Shown here: piece after piece, positions 8,394-17,242 of the stretch
Position numbering within the stretch: position 1 is the first letter of the stretch
Layout: each line of letters starts with the position of its first letter
NCBI RefSeq assembly: GCF_002902845.1
Contig: NZ_PPTF01000006.1
Span: forward strand, 24,307-88,306
Length of the DNA: 64,000 nucleotides
Reading direction: 5' to 3'
DNA from: Chromobacterium sinusclupearum
GTDB lineage: Bacteria > Pseudomonadota > Gammaproteobacteria > Burkholderiales > Chromobacteriaceae
Made by a program: the position numbers and the translations under genes
Notes under the pieces: model-generated
The model's database searches: none
Seen by the model: the letters and a program-made list of their open reading frames with translations, nothing else
What the model was told of the DNA's origin: nothing

Positions 8394-9068
8394 CTACAGC
8401 CAACCACGTTCGGCGAACGATTCCGCGTGCCCGCCGGTTACCACAAAATGATCCAGTAACCTGATATCGACCAGTTCCAAAGCGCGCTTGAGCGTATCGG
8501 TCAATATTCTATCCGCATTTGAAGGCTCACTGACACCGGAAGGGTGATTGTGCGCCACGATCAACGCCGCCGCATTGTGCTGCAAAGCCCGCCGCAGCAC
8601 TTCCCGCGGATACACCCTGGTCTCGGTCAGCGTTCCCTTGAATACTTCTTCGACTTCAATCAAACGGTTTTGTGCCGACAAAAATATCACAACAAATGTT
8701 TCGACGTCGCGCCGGCCTATGCTCAAACGCAAATAATCCCGCACCTGCCGCGGACTGGACAGCGCGTCACCCAGCCGCATCGGCTCGGACAATGCCCGCC
8801 GCGCCAACTCCGTGCACGCCATCAACTGCGCATACTTGGCCTCCCCCAGGCCGGGCTTGGCCTTGAATTGCTCCAGACTGGCGCCCAGCAAACCGGTCAA
8901 GGAGCCGAACTCCTGCAGCAGCGACCTGGCCAACTCCACCGCATTGATGCCCTTGACGCCGGTGCGCAGGAAGATGGCCAGCAACTCAGAATCGTTCAGG
9001 GTGGCGGCTCCCTGCCGCAATAATTTCTCGCGCGGCCGCTCCGCTTCCGGCCAATGGGCGATCGACAT
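8394..9068 (-). CDS. radC: RadC-family JAB/MPN domain protein
   Basis: A 224-residue RadC-like protein. An N-terminal helix-hairpin-helix-like region (PGLGEAKYAQL) is followed by a JAB/MPN metalloprotease-fold domain with the JAMM motif HNHPSG (H173, H175) and the zinc-ligand aspartate D186. The historical link to DNA repair is weak and the cellular role is unsettled. It is divergent from coaBC. Tn554 in staphylococci uses a radC gene as its target; this copy is intact. Confidence 0.9.
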   Translation of the reverse strand: MSIAHWPEAERPREKLLRQGAATLNDSELLAIFLRTGVKGINAVELARSLLQEFGSLTGLLGASLEQFKAKPGLGEAKYAQLMACTELARRALSEPMRLGDALSSPRQVRDYLRLSIGRRDVETFVVIFLSAQNRLIEVEEVFKGTLTETRVYPREVLRRALQHNAAALIVAHNHPSGVSEPSNADRILTDTLKRALELVDIRLLDHFVVTGGHAESFAERGWL

Positions 9069-9226
9069 GGCGCATCCCTCTTCTGGCTATAGCATTGTTT
9101 GTGTCATCAGGCCAACAAGATAGCAACAAGCAATGACATTAACATGCCACCATTAAGCCAGACCAGAGCCACTTGATGGACTAAATCCGCTAAAATGGCC
9201 AGTTTACGGCTTCGAAGAACCCAACG

Positions 9227-10408
9227 ATGACCGCCAAACGCATTCTCCTCGGCATCAGCGGCGGCATAGCCGCCTACAAGTCCGCCGAGCTGACCCGGCT
9301 GCTGGTCAAGGCCGGCCACCAGGTGGAAGTGGTGATGACCGAATCGGCCACCCGCTTCGTCACGCCCGCCACCTTCCAGGCGCTGTCCGGCCACACCGTC
9401 TACACCGACCTGTGGGACCCGCGCCCCAGCAACGCCATGGCGCACATCGAATTATCGCGCCGCGCCGATGTGTTCCTGATCGCCCCTGCCACCGCCAACC
9501 TGCTGTTCAAACTGGCGCATGGCGGCTGCGACGACCTGATCTCCACGCTGGCCGCGGCCCGCACCTGCCCGCTGATCGTGGCGCCGGCCATGAATCTGCA
9601 GATGTGGCAGAACCCGCCCAACCAGCGCAACATCGAGCAGCTGCAGGCGGATGGCGTGACCGTGTTCGGCCCCGGCAACGGCGCCCAGGCCTGCGGCGAA
9701 ACCGGCGACGGCCGCATGTTGGAGCCGCATCAGATCGTCGAGCTGCTGCACGGCTTCTTTGCCGACAAGCTGCTGGCCGGCAAAAAAGTGCTGCTGACTG
9801 CCGGCCCCACCTATGAGGCCATAGACACGGTGCGCGGCATCACCAATATCAGCTCCGGCAAGATGGGTTATGCGCTGGCGCGCGCCTGTCGCGACGCCGG
9901 CGCCGAGGTCACCCTGGTCTCCGGCCCCACCCATCTGGACGCGCCGATGAATGTCCCCAGGATAGACGTGCAAAGCGCCGCCGAAATGCAACAGGCCGTG
10001 CTCAGCGAAGTCGGCCGCAGCGACGTGTTCATTTCCGTGGCGGCGGTAGCCGATTACCGGGTAAAGAACCGCAGCGAGCACAAGATCAAGAAAACCGCCG
10101 GCACGCCCGCCATAGAACTGGCAGAGAATCCGGACATCCTGGCCACCGTCGCCTCGCTGCCGGCCGCGCCGTTCTGCGTAGGCTTCGCCGCCGAAAGCCA
10201 GAACCTGCTGGAATTCGCCGAGGCCAAGCGCAGGCGCAAGAAGCTGCCCTTGCTGGTGGCCAACCTGGCGCAGCAGGCCATGGGCGCCGACGACAACCAA
10301 GTGGTGCTGCTGGACGACGCCGGCCAGCACCCATTGCCCGCCATGCCCAAGGATGACGTGGCCGCCGCCATCGTCCGCCATCTGGCCGCCTTGCTGGCCA
10401 AACGCTGA
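9227..10408 (+). CDS. coaBC: Bifunctional phosphopantothenoylcysteine decarboxylase / phosphopantothenate-cysteine ligase
   Basis: A 393-residue fusion that carries out two steps of coenzyme A synthesis: joining cysteine to 4'-phosphopantothenate, then FMN-dependent decarboxylation. The CoaC half opens [19 protein letters not shown] and contains the substrate-binding [12 protein letters not shown] motif. The CoaB half begins near residue 185 ([20 protein letters not shown]) and includes [12 protein letters not shown] and the ADYR motif with KIKK. Length is normal. The gene is 52 bases ahead of dut, the usual coaBC-dut operon of proteobacteria. Because dut is now interrupted, transcription from here would run into the left end of the island in the direction of its recombinase genes. 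Confidence 0.97.
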   Translation: MTAKRILLGISGGIAAYKSAELTRLLVKAGHQVEVVMTESATRFVTPATFQALSGHTVYTDLWDPRPSNAMAHIELSRRADVFLIAPATANLLFKLAHGGCDDLISTLAAARTCPLIVAPAMNLQMWQNPPNQRNIEQLQADGVTVFGPGNGAQACGETGDGRMLEPHQIVELLHGFFADKLLAGKKVLLTAGPTYEAIDTVRGITNISSGKMGYALARACRDAGAEVTLVSGPTHLDAPMNVPRIDVQSAAEMQQAVLSEVGRSDVFISVAAVADYRVKNRSEHKIKKTAGTPAIELAENPDILATVASLPAAPFCVGFAAESQNLLEFAEAKRRRKKLPLLVANLAQQAMGADDNQVVLLDDAGQHPLPAMPKDDVAAAIVRHLAALLAKR

Positions 10409-10460
10409 ATCAACCATCCTGGCGGTCCGCGCGGCCGCCATCGCATCACAAGGAAACACC

Positions 10461-10712
10461 ATGCAAGCCGTTATCGACGTCAAGATCCTGGACGCGCGCC
10501 TGCGCGACAACCTGCCCGCCTACGCCACTGCTGGCTCGGCCGGCCTAGATCTGCGCGCCGCCACCGAAGAGACCATGACCATCCAGCCGGGCGAAACCAA
10601 GCTGATTCCAACCGGCATCGCCATCCACCTGAATGATCCAGGCCTGGCCGCCATGCTGCTGCCGCGCTCCGGCCTGGGCCACAAGCACGGCATCGTGCTG
10701 GGCAATCTGGTG
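10461..10712 (+). pseudogene. dut: dUTPase, 5' fragment (codons 1-84) cut by island insertion
   Basis: Starts ATG 10461 after AAGGAAA and encodes a normal dUTPase N-terminus: motif I is AGLDLRAA and motif II is [10 protein letters not shown]. The host frame ends at GNLV (base 10712), then four foreign codons (VMRN) and a TAG at 10725-10727. Motifs III to V are missing and are found at 50407-50607. Joining 10712 to 50407 gives a continuous 150-codon gene, the normal bacterial length, with GNLV followed by GLIDSDYQG. The trimeric active site needs all five motifs, so this fragment should be inactive. The island carries a complete replacement at 49821. Confidence 0.97.
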
Positions 10713-10750
10713 GTTATGCGCAATTAGAATACCTGTCTCAAATGCCTCAA
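10711..10750 (+). repeat. Left island end: terminal inverted repeat and inner recombinase-type repeats
   Basis: TGGTTATGCGCA (10711-10722) matches the inverse of the right end with one mismatch. TGTCTCAA (10734-10741) and TGCCTCAA (10743-10750) follow one base apart. A variant TGTCTCAG lies at 10811-10818. These are candidate binding sites for the recombinases encoded from 11238; binding is inferred. Confidence 0.75.
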
Positions 10751-11237
10751 ATAGGCTGAATCAAAGCATAAATTCAATCCTTTCTCGTTTATTAACGCAG
10801 TCATGAGAACTGTCTCAGCTGTATCAGTAAACGAATAGCCTCGAGCCTAAACGCAAAGCTCGAGAACGGCATCTCGATGACAGACAAGCAGAAATATTTT
10901 ATTGTGACCAATATGGTAGCCATGCTTGCTGTACGCCTCCCTCTCTCCACATTCGAATACTTGCTAAACACCTGGGCAGCAGGTAGCTGACGAATTCTCT
11001 GAGCCTGGCGGCATAACCAGGTAGCGCTCAAAAATTGGCCAACGGTTGATGCGTATCGACATATATCTGCGCAAGCCATTAGGTTAACCGCGTCATTTTT
11101 GCAACAAATCACTTTGCAAATAATAAATTTCACGCTATACACTGCGGGAAAATTTCAAAAACAGCGCCGTATCACTCCACTTTCTGTTCGCAGTGCTTTA
11201 GCTTATGAGACAAATCTTCCGAAAGAGATGTCTCATC
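10728..11237. other. Non-coding leader of the island's recombinase operon
   Basis: About 500 AT-rich bases without a convincing gene. The minus-strand frame 10801-11142 has no ribosome-binding site and unusual composition and is not accepted. The stretch holds the end repeats and probably the promoter of the recombinase operon. Confidence 0.5.
11205..11236. promoter_or_regulatory. Inverted repeat in recombinase leader containing the TGTCTCA word
   Basis: ATGAGACA (11205-11212) and TGTCTCAT (11229-11236) are perfect 8-base inverted arms separated by 16 bases, immediately before ATG 11238. The arm word is the same as that repeated at the island ends, so this is a candidate autoregulatory site for a recombinase or the small HTH protein. 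Confidence 0.5.
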
Positions 11238-12449
11238 ATGCGGCCGAACTTACATTTTTTAGAGTCAAAACTATTCGAGGCACTTCCCAAGCGGGAGCGT
11301 GACGAGTATCTAAAAATACAAAGAAATCTGGGCATCCCGGATGGCCATCCCTTTTTTCTCGACGACGACTTCAGTTACGATGAGCATTTAAACGGATTCT
11401 GCCGATATCTAATTGTCCCACGAAGAGATAGCCCGAATACTTGGAAAAGCTACGCCTACACTGCCGCTGAATATCTGGACTTCTCAGATGCTCGCTCTAT
11501 TCCGTGGCTAAATGCGAGCAGTGAGCATTTAAATGATTACTATAGAATAAAAACCCTAGGAACTACCACACTCAAAAAAGTGGAAGGTAACACATGGAAT
11601 CACATTCAGATTGTTCTGGTACATATGTATGAATATGCACTAAAACAGAAGCTTATATCCGAGCTACCTTTTTCATATCGAATTTCACATTCTCGTCACC
11701 GCGGAGAGAAAAATAACGTTAGTGACTTATTGATAAAGTTCACACCCAAGCCAATTAATTTCATAAGCATTAATCAATTCAAACACCATTGGCGTCCCTT
11801 TCTTGCTCTAAAAGAACACTCTCAGCGTAACATTGCGCTTATTGAATTACTTATCTGCAGCGGATTTCGTATTTCCGAGGCATTAGGCCTAACTATCTAC
11901 ACAATTCCCGACCCTGATTCATCCATATACGTCGGACGGAATGTCGTCCCAATTACTGTCGTTGGTAAAGGTAAGAAGAAGCGCACAGTACCAATACCGA
12001 AGCGCATCATCCGGTCAATCCAATTTTATATGGAAGAAGACCGAGAGGCTGCTGTTGAAAAGCGCGTGAAGAAGTACGGCTCAAAGATGGTTCCGACGAA
12101 GGTGTTTCTATCCGAGAGCGGAAGTCCTCTAACCAAACGCATGGTTGAAGACATCTTCCAAGAAGCATCCAAGGCGACAGGAATCAAGTTGACACCACAT
12201 GGCTGCCGCCACATCTACTCGACCATCATGCTTTCTGCGCTCATCGAGATTGTGCAGATGAGGAAGCCAAGTATTGAAGGCTCAGGAGCTGATAAGTACG
12301 AAATGCTCATCGGCGACCCTCTTCACACCCTTCAAAAGCTCCTTGGTCACAAATCCATCGAAACAGTTTTCACATACCTGGAGTTCACATCCGAATCACG
12401 AGAAATGGTCGAAGAAGCCCTGACAAACTGGACAGAAATGATGACCTAA
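11238..12449 (+). CDS. Tyrosine recombinase 1 (TnpA-like integrase)
   Basis: About 403 residues and the most canonical of the island's recombinases. The catalytic set is complete: arginine I in GFRISEAL (near residue 210), the beta-hairpin lysine in VVGKGKKKRT, HxxR in HGCRH (near 320), then GHKSIETVFTYLEF with the third histidine and the nucleophilic tyrosine (near 370-380). The N-terminal part is a SAM-like core-binding domain (WKSYAYTAAEYLDFSD). ATG 11238 is preferred over the in-frame ATG at 11205, which lacks a ribosome-binding site. It is the first of four genes in one direction. Family comparison: Tn554 TnpA is of similar type and size. Confidence 0.92.
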   Translation: MRPNLHFLESKLFEALPKRERDEYLKIQRNLGIPDGHPFFLDDDFSYDEHLNGFCRYLIVPRRDSPNTWKSYAYTAAEYLDFSDARSIPWLNASSEHLNDYYRIKTLGTTTLKKVEGNTWNHIQIVLVHMYEYALKQKLISELPFSYRISHSRHRGEKNNVSDLLIKFTPKPINFISINQFKHHWRPFLALKEHSQRNIALIELLICSGFRISEALGLTIYTIPDPDSSIYVGRNVVPITVVGKGKKKRTVPIPKRIIRSIQFYMEEDREAAVEKRVKKYGSKMVPTKVFLSESGSPLTKRMVEDIFQEASKATGIKLTPHGCRHIYSTIMLSALIEIVQMRKPSIEGSGADKYEMLIGDPLHTLQKLLGHKSIETVFTYLEFTSESREMVEEALTNWTEMMT

Positions 12450-12550
12450 TCTGCTAATACAAATAACCAGGCTACAGTAGCATTACCCGGCCACTGACAG
12501 TAGCAACTCAAAACACAATCAAAATAATAGCTCTGACTGGAATTTTGAAA

Positions 12551-14419
12551 ATGGGAAAAGAATCTAAATTTAAGAACCTCCCTTCCGTAAAAAACAACGT
12601 CAAAATCCTAGGGAGTTTGATTTTCAACCACCCAGATTTGCAGGGGCCTGGAGCAAAACTTGACCTGAAAGAGTTCAAAAAAAATCCTGAATTGGCTCGT
12701 GATTTAATTGCCTCACTGTATAAACACGTCAATTTAGCCAATATTTCTGAGGCGCGAAGCCTCGGGGCGTACTTTGCGGGAATACGAGATTTTCTTAAAT
12801 ACTGTGAGGAAAACAATCTCCCCTCGGATATGCGGATGAAAGACATTGATGACAAATTCCTCCGAAGATACAAGTCCTATCTCGTTGGTTCGACATTGCA
12901 TCGAAAATCAGAGAGAAGACGACGTCGATATGGTGACATTACAAGACTATTGGAAGCGGGGAAAACCATTGGTTTATGGGACATAAAAAATACACCCCCG
13001 CGAAATTTCAAGTGCATTTCGGACGGCGACAAAACCCAGCCATACATGGCGTCAGAGTTATTAGACCTCGAAGCGGCCTGCCGGAATTCCATAAATGAAA
13101 TTTGCTCTCGAATCGAGCGAGGAAAAACTCTCGTCACCCAAGGAAAAAACCCAAGAGAGGTACACTTAGGCCGCAACTATATTAACGGTAGCATTTTAAA
13201 AGTAGATGATAAACTACGCCCTTGGAACCAGCTCCCCAATCTACTTTGGTATGTTCAGAACATTCTCGATGGTCGGTATATAAAAAATGATGAATTAAGA
13301 AACGGCCATTCCTCGTTTGTCAAATCAGCAAATGGAGGTTTCGGCGGGGAATATCGTATGGTCGATATATATGGGCATCTTTATCCGTTAAACCATGACA
13401 TGCTACCGTTCCTAAATTTGTTGGAAAAAAGATTGGGAATAAACGAAACGTCGCTTGTCGAGCTGAAAAGAAATTGTCTTAGACCATTAGGTGCTGGCTA
13501 CATCCTAGACTACGAAAAAAGAAGAAGCTCAAAACGTCTATTGCAAGACAAGTTGTACGACGATGGTCCCTATTCGGCAGTCTCCATAATAAAGACCTTG
13601 TTGCATATAACCGAACCTCTGGTACGGTTGGCTGATGATTCAAATAAAGATTATTTGTTTTTGTGCCTGACTGTGGGCGCAAAGGGAGCCAACCCCGTAA
13701 AACCAATTGATGCCTGCTATGCGAAGTACCTGATGAATCGCTCCGGAGGCTGGGCTGAGCAACATAAACTAAAAAATCAGCATGGAGAGACCTTGAAACT
13801 CCATAGCCGAGCACTGCGCGTGTCAAACCTTAGCGAAAATTACCTGAAAACAGGAAACTATAAAAAAACAATGAGAAAGGGAGCTCATGCTTCAGCTAGC
13901 ATAACTATCAAACACTATATCAACAATGACAGCACAAAGGTAATTCATGACCTCGCTGTCGCCGATGGAATTCGCTCATTAAAAGCAATTAGCCTTCCAA
14001 CGGTCATTCCAGAAAACGACCTTTCAAAAGCCACAAAAAAACTTTCAATAGATGAAGAGCAAGCAAAAAAGATGCTTAGTGGGGAAAAGGACGTATTTAT
14101 TGCATCATGCCGTGACTTCTTAAATCGACCAGGTGCAGAGCCTAACACACCGTGTGACGAGCCATGGGGCTGCCTTTATTGTAAAAACGCAGTTATAACT
14201 CGCCATGTGCTACCTAGATTAATTGCTTTTCGTGACTTTATCGTCAACGAAAAACGCACTCTACCCCCTGAGGAATGGTTAGGAAAATTTGGCAGCGCAC
14301 TTGACATCATTGCTCGAGAAATACTTCCTAATTTTCTGGCTGAAGTAGTACAAGAAGCGGAACGACATGCAGCAAGCATGGACTTCTACATTCCAATATA
14401 TTTCAAAACACGCCAATGA
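12551..14419 (+). CDS. Tyrosine recombinase-like protein 2 (TnpB-like, degenerate active site)
   Basis: About 622 residues. The N-terminal third contains a SAM-like core-binding region (ISEARSLGAYFAGIRDFLKYC). The C-terminal catalytic-like region retains HSRALRVSN (near residue 417), a later KGAHAS histidine and KHYIN with a candidate tyrosine (near 454), but no clear R-x-S-E box I is visible, so it may be non-catalytic or act only in a complex. A cysteine cluster near the C-terminus, CDEPWGCLYCKNA, looks like a zinc-binding motif and is echoed in the next protein. Start ATG 12551 has GGA eight bases upstream. It overlaps the next gene by ATGA, showing translational coupling. Size is close to Tn554 TnpB (about 630). 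Confidence 0.8.
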   Translation: MGKESKFKNLPSVKNNVKILGSLIFNHPDLQGPGAKLDLKEFKKNPELARDLIASLYKHVNLANISEARSLGAYFAGIRDFLKYCEENNLPSDMRMKDIDDKFLRRYKSYLVGSTLHRKSERRRRRYGDITRLLEAGKTIGLWDIKNTPPRNFKCISDGDKTQPYMASELLDLEAACRNSINEICSRIERGKTLVTQGKNPREVHLGRNYINGSILKVDDKLRPWNQLPNLLWYVQNILDGRYIKNDELRNGHSSFVKSANGGFGGEYRMVDIYGHLYPLNHDMLPFLNLLEKRLGINETSLVELKRNCLRPLGAGYILDYEKRRSSKRLLQDKLYDDGPYSAVSIIKTLLHITEPLVRLADDSNKDYLFLCLTVGAKGANPVKPIDACYAKYLMNRSGGWAEQHKLKNQHGETLKLHSRALRVSNLSENYLKTGNYKKTMRKGAHASASITIKHYINNDSTKVIHDLAVADGIRSLKAISLPTVIPENDLSKATKKLSIDEEQAKKMLSGEKDVFIASCRDFLNRPGAEPNTPCDEPWGCLYCKNAVITRHVLPRLIAFRDFIVNEKRTLPPEEWLGKFGSALDIIAREILPNFLAEVVQEAERHAASMDFYIPIYFKTRQ

Positions 14420-16344
14420 ATATATTGCTATCGTCTTTCGCCGAGAAAGAAATCGCTTGCAACCCTACCCTCGGAGCTAGCAAGATTTATCCTCCAGACA
14501 CGCGAGTGTCAATATATTCGATATTCGCCCACTCAAAATGGTTTATGGCTGAGTATGTTGAGCTACCAGGACTTGGGCCAAGATGCAACTCATGGAGTTT
14601 TGAAACTTTACCTGGGTTTCCATATGGTTTCGCTCTAGCCGGAGCTGAGCTAGCTTACGCGATGCTCAAGGACCCCGTTGATTCAGAAAACATTCTGACC
14701 TGGCTGAGTATTATCCAAATTTTATACTCCATAAAGGATTTCTCGGAATTTTCAGCATCAATGGGCTGCTATCGATTCTCAGATGTGAGCCAAGAGCTTC
14801 TATCGCAATACATCAATGTGCTTATGTATGGCAATGAAGAACGGGAAGCGAAATCGGTTGAACGAAGAAAAACACTTATCAGCATGCTATACAAGGTCTG
14901 GACTTACTCTTCGAGGCTTAGTGAACCACTCCCCGAACTACCATTCGGGCGCAGCAAAAAAGAAATGCTATCGGACATACCTAGAAATGGCAATCCCTGT
15001 GAGAACAAGACACCTCCTATTCCGGAATATATTTATGCACCACTAATGACTGCAAGCCTAGGTTATGTATTGGAACATAGCGCTACGATTTTGGAAGCAT
15101 GGAAAGACCTTCAAGCAATATGGAACACGCAAATTAAAAATAAAACCATTGGACCCAGTGGAAAAGAAAAGCGCCTTACAAAATCAGCAACAATTATTCT
15201 AAAAAAACACACATCACCCTGGCGAAAAGTTGCATGGAAAGGCAGACGCGATTTGTACGTTGAACTATATCGCCTCCGCATTGCTTGCATTCTAGTTATC
15301 TTAGCTTACTCCGGCGTTCGTGCTTCCGAGTTATTTTCGATTGAAGAAAATTGCTGCGTAATGGACGAAACCGAAGATGGAAAAAAAATAAACTACTTAA
15401 ACACCGTACTGCGGAAACATCGCCATAAAGGCTCGATGGATACATGGGTAATAGTTGAAGAGGTAGTCACAGCGATAAGCATTCTCGAACAAATCACTAA
15501 GCACGCCAGAAAGGCTCTTGGGACGAAACGATTACTTCTGGGCAGAAGTGACAATCAATTTTTTAACGTTCAAACTATCGAAGATACTGATGGTTTTGTC
15601 GAATTAAACTCTTCGACGCTGTTAGAGGGCATTGAGCAGTTTCGACAACATGTGAATGAAAATCTCAACTTCTCACCCATTCCACTTTGGACTGACCAAG
15701 ATGGTGTTGAAAAACCTTGGAAATTTAATACTCGACAGTTTCGAAGAACGTTAGCGCGCTACATTGCACGGCAACCCTTCGGGGTTATCGCAGGGATGCG
15801 CCAGTACAAACACGTTCAAGTAGCGATTTTTGAAGGCTACGCTGGCGTCGACACTGAATGGTTAGACATGGTCGGTGAAGAACGAGGGCTCGCTCAGTTC
15901 GACTTCATCGATGAAATTGCGATTTCATTGTCCTCAGAAGCTGTCGCTGGAGAGGCAGGAATTCAGATTAAGCAAGCCTTCGAGACTGAGTTCAAAGGTC
16001 GTGCGGAGGATTTCTCCCCATCGACAATTGCCAAATGGTTAGCTAGCACAAACAAAACTCTTTTTATCGGCAATCTCAACCTTTGCTATTTCGAACCGAC
16101 GAAAGCTCGCTGCCTTCGAAACTCTGAAATTAAGGATGCCCCAATTCTCAACAGGTGTGAACCTGAAAATTGCAAGAACGCCTGTGTGACCAAAAGGCAT
16201 CTTCCATTGTGGACGGCCCAGCTCAAGCAAGTTGAGGAGGCAATTCACCATCCCAAAGCATCAGTAATCGCGAAGCAGCTTCTGTCCAACGAGGCTTCGA
16301 AAATTAGAAAGATTGTGGAGGACGTACAAGGTGAAACAGAGTAG
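14416..16344 (+). CDS. Tyrosine recombinase 3 (TnpB-like)
   Basis: A 642-residue large tyrosine recombinase. Catalytic motifs near the middle: GVRASELF (arginine box I, near residue 300), RKHRHKGS with a candidate lysine, NTRQFRRTLARYI in place of HxxR (near 443), YKHVQ with the histidine and FEGYAG with the tyrosine (near 466-475). A C-terminal cysteine cluster, CEPENCKNACVTKRH, parallels the one in the previous protein. It starts in an ATGA overlap with gene 2 and overlaps gene 4 by 14 bases, so four proteins are made from one transcript. The use of two large TnpB-type proteins is unusual relative to Tn554. Confidence 0.85.
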   Translation: MNILLSSFAEKEIACNPTLGASKIYPPDTRVSIYSIFAHSKWFMAEYVELPGLGPRCNSWSFETLPGFPYGFALAGAELAYAMLKDPVDSENILTWLSIIQILYSIKDFSEFSASMGCYRFSDVSQELLSQYINVLMYGNEEREAKSVERRKTLISMLYKVWTYSSRLSEPLPELPFGRSKKEMLSDIPRNGNPCENKTPPIPEYIYAPLMTASLGYVLEHSATILEAWKDLQAIWNTQIKNKTIGPSGKEKRLTKSATIILKKHTSPWRKVAWKGRRDLYVELYRLRIACILVILAYSGVRASELFSIEENCCVMDETEDGKKINYLNTVLRKHRHKGSMDTWVIVEEVVTAISILEQITKHARKALGTKRLLLGRSDNQFFNVQTIEDTDGFVELNSSTLLEGIEQFRQHVNENLNFSPIPLWTDQDGVEKPWKFNTRQFRRTLARYIARQPFGVIAGMRQYKHVQVAIFEGYAGVDTEWLDMVGEERGLAQFDFIDEIAISLSSEAVAGEAGIQIKQAFETEFKGRAEDFSPSTIAKWLASTNKTLFIGNLNLCYFEPTKARCLRNSEIKDAPILNRCEPENCKNACVTKRHLPLWTAQLKQVEEAIHHPKASVIAKQLLSNEASKIRKIVEDVQGETE

Positions 16345-16771
16345 TTACGATGCCATTGATGCCGCTATAGAGCGGCACGCAAACGGAACAGCCAAACTAA
16401 CCGACGGGAAGATTACTCATGTGAACATCGCGAAGGAGGCGAAAGTTGGCCGTGCGACGGTCTATCGATGCTTCGACGAGCACGCCGCCCTTAAAGAAAA
16501 GTTTGAAAAGCTGAAGAAGAATGGCCTCAATCAGACCCAGGAGCCCCCACAAACATTGCACGAGGCGTTCCTGGCGGCGAAAAAAGAAATCAAACAACTG
16601 AGGGACAACCTGAAAGAGGAAAAGCAGCGCTCGGAACATAAGGAAAAGCTGAGCGCCAACATGATATTCATCCTTAAAAGGGAGATTCAGCGCTTGGAAA
16701 CTGAGAATAAGAATTTGAGGAAGCTACTGCCAGCACCATCAATCATTCATCTACCGCAACAATTAGGATGA
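16331..16771 (+). CDS. Small HTH / coiled-coil protein of the recombinase operon (TnpC-like)
   Basis: About 146 residues. GTG 16331 is chosen because GGAGG lies at 16317-16321, nine bases upstream, inside the end of recombinase 3. Residues ~30-60 form a TetR-like helix-turn-helix (HVNIAKEAKVGRATVYRCF). The rest is a long charged helix (EIKQLRDNLKEEKQRSEHKE, then LKREIQRLETENKNLRKLL) that should form a coiled coil. The position and architecture match the TnpC accessory proteins of Tn554-like elements, which influence recombination direction or efficiency. Its exact role here is inferred. Confidence 0.8.
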   Translation: MKQSSYDAIDAAIERHANGTAKLTDGKITHVNIAKEAKVGRATVYRCFDEHAALKEKFEKLKKNGLNQTQEPPQTLHEAFLAAKKEIKQLRDNLKEEKQRSEHKEKLSANMIFILKREIQRLETENKNLRKLLPAPSIIHLPQQLG

Positions 16772-16799
16772 GTCAAGGCGAGCATCAACACCGCAGGTT

Positions 16800-17225
16800 C
16801 CTGCCACCACCAACGTGATTCCAACGACTACCTTGCCCACGTTGAGCAAAATCGGCCCCTACTCAATTTGGGGAGTCTCGTTCCAGGCGATGTCGCAGTA
16901 GCGCTCAATTTTGGCCCACATCGCCTTCAACTGCGCTTCGGTCCAACGTACCAACACGCCCTTGCTCGTTGGCTCAGGTCCAAGCCCTAGCTCACCAGGC
17001 CTCTTACCCAGTAACCCGACTCTAGCAGCCAAGCTACCTCACTAACCAGCCAAGCCTGGGTAGCTTGCACCAGTCCTGACATGCCTTCCTTGGCACTTCC
17101 CCACATTTTATTCAACTCACGTGGTAGCTGTAGCCCCCACTCCTGAATGTAGCCCAGGGTAGACACCGGAACAGGGCTGTAGATGGGCGTGGGCACAGGT
17201 TGGCTTCGAGATTGAGATTCTGCGC
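16800..17225 (-). pseudogene. Decayed copy of the VRR-NUC effector C-terminal region
   Basis: This stretch is a diverged duplicate of about 24595-25013, the C-terminal half of the type VI effector gene. Recognisable peptides are PTPIYSPVPVSTLGYIQEWG, MWGSAKEGMSGL and TQAWLVSEVAWLLESGYWV, against APIYSPVPVST and AWLASEAAWLLESGRWV in the intact gene. Frameshifts and stops break it (the readable part ends in a stop at 16987) and the N-terminal nuclease domain is missing. It adjoins the 3' end of the DUF4236 gene and marks an old recombination point or a displaced orphan effector cassette. Confidence 0.85.
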
Positions 17226-17242
17226 ATCGCATCTCACCCGGG

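Noticed and set aside
8394..9068. radC as the integration target, by analogy with Tn554
   Set aside because: radC is intact and 1.6 kb outside the island; the rejoined reading frame shows that dut is the target.
10801..11142. Minus-strand 113-codon frame in the left island leader
   Set aside because: No ribosome-binding site, odd composition rich in cysteine and serine, and it overlaps the expected promoter and end-repeat region.
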